A stretch of DNA of 20,859 nucleotides from DATARH01 sp035935235 (GTDB taxonomy: Bacteria > Pseudomonadota > Alphaproteobacteria > ATCC43930 > CGMCC-115725): contig DASYXG010000106.1 in the NCBI GenBank assembly GCA_035935235.1, positions 1 through 20,859 of the forward strand, in the 5' to 3' direction. The notes beneath the pieces were generated by a model. It ran no database searches and had not been told where the DNA came from. It saw only the letters and a list, made by a program, of their open reading frames with translations. Every line of letters begins with the position of its first letter. Position 1 is the stretch's first letter. The translations under genes were made by a program, and so were the position numbers. Of the stretch, positions 7,680 to 14,733 are shown in pieces.

Positions 7680-10526
7680 CTATTTGAGGGCTTGTTCGAC
7701 CGCGGCGGCCAATGTCTTCAATCCGGCATCGACGCCACTCGCGAGATGGACCCGCAGGGCACGTCGACCGCGCTCGGCGAGCACGTCGAAATCGCCGCGC
7801 GCCTGCGCCGCCTTGACCACGCCGAAGGTATATTTCTGTCCGGGTACCGGCAGGTCGTTGGCGTCGACGCAGGTGATTTGGAGGATGACCCCGCTATTGG
7901 GCCCGCCCTTGTAGGTCTGCCCAGTCGAGTGCAGGAAGCGCGGTCCGAAGCCCAGGCAAGTCGCGACCTTTTTCTGATTCCGGATCGAAGTCCGAAGCTT
8001 CTGTAGCGCGGCGATGTGTGCTGGGTTGCGTTCGATATAGGCGAGGGTCGCGACGTAATCACCGGCTCGGGCACGATCGAGATGCGCCTTCAGCGTGGCG
8101 GCCAGGCTTGTCGCTTTCGGTCTTAGCTCGCCGGCATTGCGCGGATCGGCGTAAAGCTCGATGCCGTCTGCGGCGAAGAACGGCTTCTCCGCCGGTAGCT
8201 TGCCGGTCTTCTCGTACTCGGCCGTCAGCTTGCGGGTTTCAATTTTTTGCGCTTCCACATCGGGTTGGTCGAACGGGTTGATGCCGATGACCGCGCCGGC
8301 AACCGCGGTCGCCATCTCCCAGCGGAAGAATTCCTGTCCGAGCTGCATCTTGTCGTTGATGATGATCCGCACGACCGGCTGTCCAGCGGCTTCGAGCGCG
8401 TGGACGGCCTTGTCCCGGGCTTCGTCCTTATCGGCCGCGAGTCGGACATAGGCGAAGAGCCGATCATCCCCGTAGACCGCGGGCGGGCCTGCCGGTTCGG
8501 CATCGACCGGCACGATGCCCTTGCCGAGCTTACCGGTCGACTCGGCGAGCAGCTGTTCGAGCCAAGCGCCGAAATCGGCGACGCCTCCGGAGGCGATAAC
8601 CGTCACCTTGTCACGCCCTTGCTGCTGACAGACCCCCAAAATGGCGCCGAGAATGACGCCGGGATTTTCCAAAGGCGGTGCGCTGGCCGCGCAAGACCGC
8701 ATCATCTCGGCGGTGCGATCGAGGAACACTTTGGGGTCGACGCCAATCGCCGCAGCTGGAACCATGCCGAAATTCGACAGCACCGAATAGCGACCGCCGA
8801 TCGTCGGCAGCCCGTAGTAGACGTGACGGAACCCTTCCGCCTTGGCGAGCTTGTCGAGCGCCGAGCCGGGATCGGTGATGGCGACGAAATGCTTCGCCGG
8901 ATCGGCGCCAAGCGCCGCCTCCGTACGCTCGAAGAAATACTGCTTGAAGATGTTGGGCTCGAGCGTCGTGCCCGACTTGCTCGACACCAGGAAGAGTGTC
9001 TTCTTCAGATTGATCTTGTTCTCGAATGCCTTGATCTGTGCGGGGTCAGTCGAGTCGAGCACGTGCAATGTCGGGAAGCCGGGTTTCGAGCCGAAGGTCT
9101 CGGCGAACACTTCGGGGCCGAGGCTCGATCCACCCATGCCAAGCAGCAACACATCGGTGAAGCCAGCCTTTTTGATATCCGAGGCAAAGTCCTTGAGCTT
9201 CGCCATATCCCTAATCTGCTCGTCGACGACGCCAAGCCAGCCGACCCACTTGTCCTCGTCGGTCTTGGTCCACAGAGACGCATCGCCGGCCCACAACCGG
9301 CGCGCCTTGCCCCCCTTGCGCCAGTCTTCGAGCGCGGCTTTCACAGCGGTATCGAGCGCCTCGGGCAGCTTGACGCTCATCGGGTTGAGTCTGCCGCCCA
9401 GCACCGTGCGGCGCTTCTTTTGCACCGCGGCGTAGAGCTGGTCGGCGGCGTCGGCAAATTGGCGGACCCCATCCTCGACCAAGCGCGAGGTAATCTCGTC
9501 GATCGACACGCCCGCGGCGGCGAGACCCTTCATCGCCGCATCCGCGCCAGCAACATCCTCTTCGAGGCTATTGCGCGGTCTGCCGTGATCGCGATAGGCG
9601 TCCATCGTCGCCGGCGGCACGGTGTTGACCGTGTCCGGCCCGATCAGCTCATCGACATACATGATATCGCTGTAAGCCGGGTTCTTGGTTCCGGTACTTG
9701 CCCACAACAGACGCTGGGTCTGCGCCCCGGACTGCGCCAGCCGCTGCCAGCGCTCGCTCGCGTAAATGCGTTTCGACAGCTGGTAGGCGAGCTTGGCGTT
9801 GGCGATCGCAACCTTACCCTTGATCGCGGCTAGCTGTTGTTTGATGGCGGGGTCCGCCGCGGCGGCGATCTTTTTATCGAGCGCCTCGTCCACCAACGTA
9901 TCGATGCGGCTGACGAAAAAGCTGGCGACGCTGGCGATATGCTGCGGGTCGCCCCCCTTGGCGACAAAATCTTCCAAGCCGCCGATATAGGCGTCGACAA
10001 CCTCCGCGTAGACCTGCTGTGCGAAGAGCAGCGTAATGTTGACGTTGATACCGTCGCCAATCAGCTGGCGGATCGCCGGCAGTCCGGGCTTCGTCGCCGG
10101 CACCTTGATCATCAAGTTGGGCCGATCGACCTTCTTCCACAGGCGGTGGGCCTCGTCGACCGTCGCATCGGTCTGCATCGCCAAATACGGCGAGACTTCA
10201 AGCGAGATGTAGCCGTCGCGGCCCTGGGTCTGCTTGTAGACGCCGGCGAGCGCGTCGGCACCGTCGCGGATGTCCCCGATCGCCAGCGTCTCGAACAGCG
10301 CGCCCGGGTCAAGGTCGCCCTTCGCCTCGGCGGCGCGAATCAACTCATCGTAATCGTCGCCATGGCCGATCGCCTTCTCGAAGATCGACGGGTTGGAGGT
10401 AACGCCGCGCACGCCATCATCGGCGATAAGGCGGGCCAGGCCTCCTGTTTGCAGCAGCTCGCGGCTGACGAAATCGAGCCACACCGATTGCCCGTATTCG
10501 TTCAGCTCCTTGAGCGGATTTGGCAT
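7680..10526 (-). CDS. tal-pgi: Bifunctional transaldolase / glucose-6-phosphate isomerase
   Basis: A 948-residue natural fusion. Residues ~1-375 are a transaldolase (TalB/Tal type) with TSNPSIFEK (43-51), SLEVSP (108-113) and the Schiff-base lysine K141 in MIKVPATKPG. Residues ~385-948 are a phosphoglucose isomerase (SIS fold) with GMGGSSLGPEV (463-473), SSKSGTTLEPN (515-525), IGGRYSVLSNFG (576-587), Glu657 in WLEQLLAEST, and FLHSTGQTYKGG (864-875). Tal moves a dihydroxyacetone unit from sedoheptulose-7-P to glyceraldehyde-3-P; Pgi interconverts fructose-6-P and glucose-6-P. Such fusions are known in some alphaproteobacteria and other groups, and let carbon return directly to Zwf. The ATG has a GGAG/AGGAG Shine-Dalgarno 4-5 nt upstream. 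It is the first gene after a 131-bp spacer holding a candidate promoter. Confidence 0.97.
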   Translation of the reverse strand: MPNPLKELNEYGQSVWLDFVSRELLQTGGLARLIADDGVRGVTSNPSIFEKAIGHGDDYDELIRAAEAKGDLDPGALFETLAIGDIRDGADALAGVYKQTQGRDGYISLEVSPYLAMQTDATVDEAHRLWKKVDRPNLMIKVPATKPGLPAIRQLIGDGINVNITLLFAQQVYAEVVDAYIGGLEDFVAKGGDPQHIASVASFFVSRIDTLVDEALDKKIAAAADPAIKQQLAAIKGKVAIANAKLAYQLSKRIYASERWQRLAQSGAQTQRLLWASTGTKNPAYSDIMYVDELIGPDTVNTVPPATMDAYRDHGRPRNSLEEDVAGADAAMKGLAAAGVSIDEITSRLVEDGVRQFADAADQLYAAVQKKRRTVLGGRLNPMSVKLPEALDTAVKAALEDWRKGGKARRLWAGDASLWTKTDEDKWVGWLGVVDEQIRDMAKLKDFASDIKKAGFTDVLLLGMGGSSLGPEVFAETFGSKPGFPTLHVLDSTDPAQIKAFENKINLKKTLFLVSSKSGTTLEPNIFKQYFFERTEAALGADPAKHFVAITDPGSALDKLAKAEGFRHVYYGLPTIGGRYSVLSNFGMVPAAAIGVDPKVFLDRTAEMMRSCAASAPPLENPGVILGAILGVCQQQGRDKVTVIASGGVADFGAWLEQLLAESTGKLGKGIVPVDAEPAGPPAVYGDDRLFAYVRLAADKDEARDKAVHALEAAGQPVVRIIINDKMQLGQEFFRWEMATAVAGAVIGINPFDQPDVEAQKIETRKLTAEYEKTGKLPAEKPFFAADGIELYADPRNAGELRPKATSLAATLKAHLDRARAGDYVATLAYIERNPAHIAALQKLRTSIRNQKKVATCLGFGPRFLHSTGQTYKGGPNSGVILQITCVDANDLPVPGQKYTFGVVKAAQARGDFDVLAERGRRALRVHLASGVDAGLKTLAAAVEQALK

Positions 10527-10547
10527 TGGCTCCTACTCCCTGGGCGC

Positions 10548-10574
10548 GGCCGGCGCCGTGCCGGCCGAACGGCC
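10548..10574 (-). promoter_or_regulatory. Two overlapping GC-rich inverted repeats in the tal-pgi leader
   Basis: A perfect 7-bp inverted repeat, GGCCGGC/GCCGGCC with a 5-nt loop, spans 10548-10566. A second palindrome, GGCCGAACGGCC, spans 10563-10574. They share 10563-10566, so in RNA they would be mutually exclusive. They lie 22-48 bp before the tal-pgi ATG and downstream of the candidate promoter, hence in the predicted 5' leader. They could form an alternative-folding leader or be a REP-like GC element; the sequence alone cannot decide. Confidence 0.45.
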
Positions 10575-10612
10575 CATCTCTCCGGTGAACCCGATATGCG
10601 CCAAGAGTTCCC

Positions 10613-10642
10613 TATATGGTGCGGAAGTGCCGCACACGGCAA
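10613..10642 (-). promoter_or_regulatory. Candidate promoter of the tal-pgi-gnd-zwf-rpe-pgl-rpiA operon, with a dyad in its spacer
   Basis: On the minus strand, TTGCCG (10637-10642) could be a -35 and CATATA (10613-10618) a -10, 18 bp apart; reading the -10 as TATAGG (10611-10616) gives a 20-bp spacer. The spacer is nearly filled by a perfect 6-bp inverted repeat, GTGCGGAAGTGCCGCAC (10619-10635). A regulator dimer bound there would sit between the two promoter boxes. The region lies between the gntK stop and the tal-pgi start, the only gap over 100 bp in the pathway operon. The boxes match consensus imperfectly, so promoter identity is inferred. Confidence 0.45.
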
Positions 10643-10657
10643 TTGGCTCGCCAGCAA

Positions 10658-11257
10658 TCATGACGACGCCACCATCGTGGTGATTTGCGGTGACAGGGAG
10701 GTGACGATCCGATCAACGATCGAGATTATCGGCCGGTCAATGTCCACAGCGATCGCGTTCTCCTCGATTTCGGGCGGCTCCAGCGTCGCGAACTGGCTGT
10801 CGAGCAGGCTCGCCGGCATGAAATGTCCGTGCCGCGCAGAGAGGCGCCGAGCGATCACCTCGCGCGTCCCGGCAAGATAGATCAGGCGCACATCTGCACG
10901 GTCGCCGATGATTCGGTCGCGGTAGCGGCGCCTCAGCGCCGAGCAGGTGATAACTCCCGGCGTACCGTGCCGGATCCAGGCGTCGATCTGCCCAGCGATC
11001 GCGGTGAGCCAAGGCTCGCGGTCGCGATCGTCAAGCGGTTGGCCAGCCTGCATTTTGGCGACATTGGCCGCCGGATGCAGCGAATCGCCATCGACGAATA
11101 TCCAGCCGAGCCGGTCGGCAAGCGCGGCGCCGACGGTGGATTTGCCCGAACCGGAGACGCCCATCACCACGACCGCGGCGGCATGCGGCCGTGGCGTCGA
11201 AAGGGTCGTAGCTACCGGGTCGATCGGATCCTCGCCGCACATCGCGTTGGCTGGCAC
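10658..11257 (-). CDS. gntK: Gluconate kinase (gluconokinase)
   Basis: A P-loop kinase that phosphorylates gluconate to 6-phosphogluconate, feeding Gnd encoded downstream. It has Walker A GVSGSGKST (33-41 from this start), FVDGDSLHP (the GntK 'DGD..HP' substrate motif), PLDDRDREPWL and CSALRRRYRD, all typical of the GntK family. Start choice is uncertain. GTG 11257 has AGGAG 3 nt upstream (199 aa); ATG 11242 has no ribosome site (194 aa); a TTG at 11299 would overlap the dppC stop as TTGA, the same coupling style as other genes here, giving 213 aa. All three add ~25-45 residues before the kinase core compared with the usual ~165-180 aa. It sits where ABC ATPase genes would be expected after dppC. 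Confidence 0.9.
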   Translation of the reverse strand: MPANAMCGEDPIDPVATTLSTPRPHAAAVVVMGVSGSGKSTVGAALADRLGWIFVDGDSLHPAANVAKMQAGQPLDDRDREPWLTAIAGQIDAWIRHGTPGVITCSALRRRYRDRIIGDRADVRLIYLAGTREVIARRLSARHGHFMPASLLDSQFATLEPPEIEENAIAVDIDRPIISIVDRIVTSLSPQITTMVASS

Positions 11258-11295
11258 ATTCTCCTGCTTTCCCAAAAGTGGCGCAACGGGCGCTC

Positions 11296-12180
11296 TCAAC
11301 CGCGACGCGGATCGAGCGCGTCACGTAAGCCGTCGCCAAACAAGTTCAGCGACAGCACCAAGGTAAAGATCGCCGCGCCCGGCCAGACCGCCATCCACGG
11401 CGCCTGCGAGATGAAATTCTTCGCTGTGTTCAGCATGCTGCCCCAGGAGGGATCAGGTGGCTGCTCGCCAAGGCCGAGGAACGACAGCGCCGCCTCGGCG
11501 ATGATCGCTGCCGCCGCGGCCAGAGTCGCCTGCACCAACAAGGGTGGAATGATGTTGGGAAGGATATGCCGCAGCACGATGCGGTAATGCGGGTTGCCGA
11601 TCGCGCGCGCGGCCTCGATGTATTCCTCGTGCTTCACGCTGAGCACCTGACCGCGGGTCAACCGGGCGAAAATCGGCGTCTGCGACACGCCGATGGCAAT
11701 CATCGCGTTCATGAGGCTCGGCCCGAGAAACGCGGCCAGCGCGATCGCCAGGATCAGGAACGGAACCGCCAGCATCGCATCGACCATTCGCATCAACAGG
11801 CCGTCGACAAACCCGCCGAGATAGCCGGATACAAGCCCGATCGGCACACCTGCGGCGAGCGCCAGAGACACCGAGACGAGCCCTGCGGCGAGCGAAGCTC
11901 GCGCACCCCAGATGATCCGGGCGAGCACGTCGCGGCCGATCTCGTCGGTGCCGAACAAGTGCAGCATCGACGGCGGCTTGCGCACCGCCGCCCAGTTGGT
12001 CGTCTGCGGGTCGTAGGGTGAGACCAGCGGCGCCAATATCGCGAGCACGATGAAGAACGCGACCACCCCGAGGCCGAAGATAGCGGTGCGCCGCTTGACC
12101 AGATGGCGCAGCGCACGCTGCCACGGGGCCTCGCCGATATCGGCGTCGAGCAAAACCGCTCCGATCGGTTCGGCCGTCAT
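11296..12180 (-). CDS. Peptide/oligopeptide ABC transporter permease, DppC/GsiD type
   Basis: A 294-residue inner-membrane permease. Features of the DppC/OppC family are seen: a cytoplasmic N-terminus of ~32 residues, a first membrane helix at ~33-53, FGTDEIGRDVLARIIWGAR after it, about five further helices, and the EAA coupling loop EAARAIGNPHYRIVLRHILP that docks to the ATPase, followed by AEAALSFLGLG. The start is ATG 12180, forming an ATGA overlap with the dppB stop; the frame continues upstream into dppB in the wrong phase and that extension is not real. It pairs with the DppB-type gene and the binding protein. No ATPase gene follows. Confidence 0.95.
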   Translation of the reverse strand: MTAEPIGAVLLDADIGEAPWQRALRHLVKRRTAIFGLGVVAFFIVLAILAPLVSPYDPQTTNWAAVRKPPSMLHLFGTDEIGRDVLARIIWGARASLAAGLVSVSLALAAGVPIGLVSGYLGGFVDGLLMRMVDAMLAVPFLILAIALAAFLGPSLMNAMIAIGVSQTPIFARLTRGQVLSVKHEEYIEAARAIGNPHYRIVLRHILPNIIPPLLVQATLAAAAAIIAEAALSFLGLGEQPPDPSWGSMLNTAKNFISQAPWMAVWPGAAIFTLVLSLNLFGDGLRDALDPRRG

Positions 12181-13118
12181 GCGCGGAGCCTCGGATTGAT
12201 CACCGCATAGGCGATGTCGGCCAAGAAATTGAGGAGGATGTAAGCCAACGCCGTACACAGCACGACGCCCTGCACGACCGCGTAATCGCGGTTGAATACC
12301 GCATCGACGATCAGTTTGCCGAAGCCGGGGATGGTGAATACCTGCTCGGTCAGCACCGCGCCCGACAACAACGTGCCGAATTCGAGCGCGCCCAAAGTCA
12401 CCACCGGTATCAGCGAGTTGCGCAGCGCGTGATGGAGTACGACACGACTCTGGGAGAGCCCCTTGGCGCGGGCGGTGCGGACATAATCGGAGCCGAGCAC
12501 CTGCAGCATCGCACTGCGGGTGTGGCGCATCATGATCGCGGCGATCGCGTTGCCGAGCACAAACGCCGGCATGATCAGGGTGAGCAAATTCTGTTTGAGG
12601 CTCTCCGCCGGCGTCACGAAGCCCGAGGCCGGCAGCCAACCGAGCGTCACCGAGAACAGCAGGATCAGCAGGATGCCGAGCCAGAAATTGGGGATCGAGA
12701 TCCCCCACAGCGCCGCCATCGTCGCGCCGTAGTCGATCGCCGTATCGTGCTTGACCGCGGCGATGATCCCAGCGGGGATCCCAATGACCAGTGCGACCAG
12801 CATCGCCAGCCCCGCCAGTTCGCCCGTCACCGGCAGTTTTTCGAGGATGAGGTCTTTGACCGGGCGCTTGATCCGGATCGACTCACCGAAATCGCCCTGG
12901 GCAATGCCCTTGACCCACAGCCAGTAGCGTTCCGGCAACGGCGCATCGAGATGGTATTTCTCGCGCAGAAAAGCGATGACTGCCGGGTCACGATCCTCGC
13001 CCGCCATCGCCAGCGCCGGATCGCCCGGCAACAGTCGCTGCAGACCGAAGATCAGCAGCGACACAAAGAACAAGGTCGGGACGATCAGCGCGATGCGGCG
13101 GACGAGGAAGGCGGTCAT
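12177..13118 (-). CDS. Peptide/oligopeptide ABC transporter permease, DppB/GsiC type
   Basis: A 313-residue inner-membrane protein with the N-terminal DppB signature: a first helix at ~9-29 (RRIALIVPTLFFVSLLIFG) followed by RLLPGDPALAMAG, a periplasmic segment (~35-95), then about five more helices. The EAA-like loop DYVRTARAKGLSQSRVVLHH and the ending AYAVINPRLRA are typical of this family. It would form the heterodimeric channel with the DppC-type protein. The ATG is 13 bp after the binding-protein stop and the stop overlaps the dppC start (ATGA). Ligand specificity (dipeptide, glutathione, nickel or other) cannot be read from the permease. Confidence 0.95.
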   Translation of the reverse strand: MTAFLVRRIALIVPTLFFVSLLIFGLQRLLPGDPALAMAGEDRDPAVIAFLREKYHLDAPLPERYWLWVKGIAQGDFGESIRIKRPVKDLILEKLPVTGELAGLAMLVALVIGIPAGIIAAVKHDTAIDYGATMAALWGISIPNFWLGILLILLFSVTLGWLPASGFVTPAESLKQNLLTLIMPAFVLGNAIAAIMMRHTRSAMLQVLGSDYVRTARAKGLSQSRVVLHHALRNSLIPVVTLGALEFGTLLSGAVLTEQVFTIPGFGKLIVDAVFNRDYAVVQGVVLCTALAYILLNFLADIAYAVINPRLRA

Positions 13119-13131
13119 TGGACCGGTGACA

Positions 13132-14643
13132 TCATTGCAGCGCGATCCCCTGCGGGCGGATCAGCCCGTCGGGATAAGGCGTGAAGCCGGTGAGCTTCGT
13201 GCTCATCGCGTAGAGCCATTTCTGGTGCCACAAATAGATGATCGGCCGGTCGGCGAGGATGATCGCCGCGAGCTTGCCATAGGCCGCCATGCGGTCGGCC
13301 TGAGTGCTCGCGGTGCGCCCTGCGTCAAGCTGCGCGTCGGCGTCGGCGTTGCAATAATGACCGGTGTTGAGCGCGGGCGGCGCCTTGCAGGCGACGAAAT
13401 TGTAGATGTTTCCGTCCGGGTCGGTACGCCCGCTCCAGCCGATCAGATACGCTTCGTAATCGCCCTTGACCGCGAGATCGAGCGAAGAGGCGAATTCGGT
13501 GGCCTGGATCTTGATGTCGAACCCGGCTTCCGCCGCCATGGATTGGATCACCTGGGCGGCGCGCAAGGTTTCCGGGTTGGTCGGCACCATCATCGTGAAT
13601 GACGGATGCGGTACGCCGGCGGCGGCGAGCAAGGCCTTGGCTTTGGCGACGTCGCGCGGCGGGATCGGCAGGTCCTTGACGTACCAGGGGCTCGCCGGCG
13701 CCTGCCACTGGTTCCCGGGAGCGAACTCGCCGTTGAACACGACCTGGTTCAATGCCGCGCGATCGATCGACAGCTCGAGCGCTTCGCGCACCCGCTTGTC
13801 CTGACCGAGCGGATTTTTGGCGCGATCGCCGTTGTTGAGATTTGTGGTGATGCCGTTATAGGCGAGGCTGGTGATCGCATCGACTTTGAGCCGCGCATCC
13901 TTGCGCGCCATATCGAGATCGGTGGCGGCGAGCCGCTCGATCAGGTCGAGCTGGCCCGACTGTACATTCGACAAACGTACGGTCGAGTCGGCGATCGGCA
14001 GAAAGATGACGCGGTCGAAATGGATCGCGTCCTTGTTCCAATAATCGGCGAAGCGGTCGAGGACGATGCGGTCCTGCGCGACACGCTCGGTGAACTTAAA
14101 GGGGCCGGCGCAGACCGGGTGCTCGCCAAACTTATCGCCCGCCGCCTGCGCCGCTTTGGGCGAGACGATCATCCCGGCGCGGTCGGACAATTGCGCGAGA
14201 AGTGGAGCGAAAGGTTTGTCGAGCACCAGCTTGACGGTGTGATCGTCGATGATCTCCACGGACTTGAGCGCGCTGATCTCGCCCTTGCGGTTCGAGCCGG
14301 GCATATTCAGATGGCGTTCGAGGCTGAACTTGACCGCAGCGGCATCCATCGGCTCGCCGTCGTGAAACTTGACGCCTTGGCGCAGCTTCATGACGAGGCC
14401 CCTATTGTCGTCGACCCACTGCCATTCGGTCGCGAGCTGCGGGACGATGTCGAGCCCTGGACTGATGTCGACGAGCTTGTCACAGAGCGACGCGAAGACA
14501 ATGCGACCGACGTAGCTACGCGCCAAGGTCGGGTCGAGAATATCGGGGTCCTCGGCAAGGCCGATCCGCAGCGTTGTCTGGGCTGACGCCGCGCTAGCGC
14601 AAAGGCCCAATGCCAGCAGCGCCGCCGCCAAGATGCGTTTCAT
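13132..14643 (-). CDS. ABC transporter substrate-binding protein, family 5 (Dpp/Opp/Gsi type)
   Basis: A 503-residue periplasmic solute receptor (SBP_bac_5 family). ATG 14643 follows a strong GGGAGGA ribosome site and starts a Sec signal peptide (MKR, hydrophobic 4-16, likely cut after Ala21, ASA|QT). The Cys at 15 is not in a lipobox. The mature protein shows the family course: LRIGLAEDPDILDPTLAR at its N-terminus, VPQLATEWQW, LRQGVKFHDGEPMDA (the hallmark 'FHDG' segment), VREALELSIDRAAL and a C-terminal ILADRPIIYLWHQ. The ligand is probably a peptide or gamma-glutamyl compound, judged only from the neighbouring GGT-family gene. The 90-bp gap to the upstream GGT gene shows no convincing promoter. 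Confidence 0.95.
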   Translation of the reverse strand: MKRILAAALLALGLCASAASAQTTLRIGLAEDPDILDPTLARSYVGRIVFASLCDKLVDISPGLDIVPQLATEWQWVDDNRGLVMKLRQGVKFHDGEPMDAAAVKFSLERHLNMPGSNRKGEISALKSVEIIDDHTVKLVLDKPFAPLLAQLSDRAGMIVSPKAAQAAGDKFGEHPVCAGPFKFTERVAQDRIVLDRFADYWNKDAIHFDRVIFLPIADSTVRLSNVQSGQLDLIERLAATDLDMARKDARLKVDAITSLAYNGITTNLNNGDRAKNPLGQDKRVREALELSIDRAALNQVVFNGEFAPGNQWQAPASPWYVKDLPIPPRDVAKAKALLAAAGVPHPSFTMMVPTNPETLRAAQVIQSMAAEAGFDIKIQATEFASSLDLAVKGDYEAYLIGWSGRTDPDGNIYNFVACKAPPALNTGHYCNADADAQLDAGRTASTQADRMAAYGKLAAIILADRPIIYLWHQKWLYAMSTKLTGFTPYPDGLIRPQGIALQ

Positions 14644-14733
14644 TCGTCCTCCCAATTCATCGTCGGCTCTTATGCACAAGCGACGCCAAGCGCGACGCAG
14701 GTAAAGCCGTTGTGATCGCTGTTACGCCCTTCG

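Noticed and set aside
6673..7914. A 413-codon plus-strand frame opposite gnd and the end of tal-pgi
   Set aside because: Antisense shadow; composition is unlike the neighbouring genes and no motif is present.
8247..9833. A 528-codon plus-strand frame opposite tal-pgi
   Set aside because: Entirely antisense to a conserved bifunctional enzyme, no ribosome site or family similarity seen.
14644..14733. A separate promoter for the substrate-binding protein gene
   Set aside because: CATAAG is present but no -35 at suitable spacing; evidence too weak to report as a feature.
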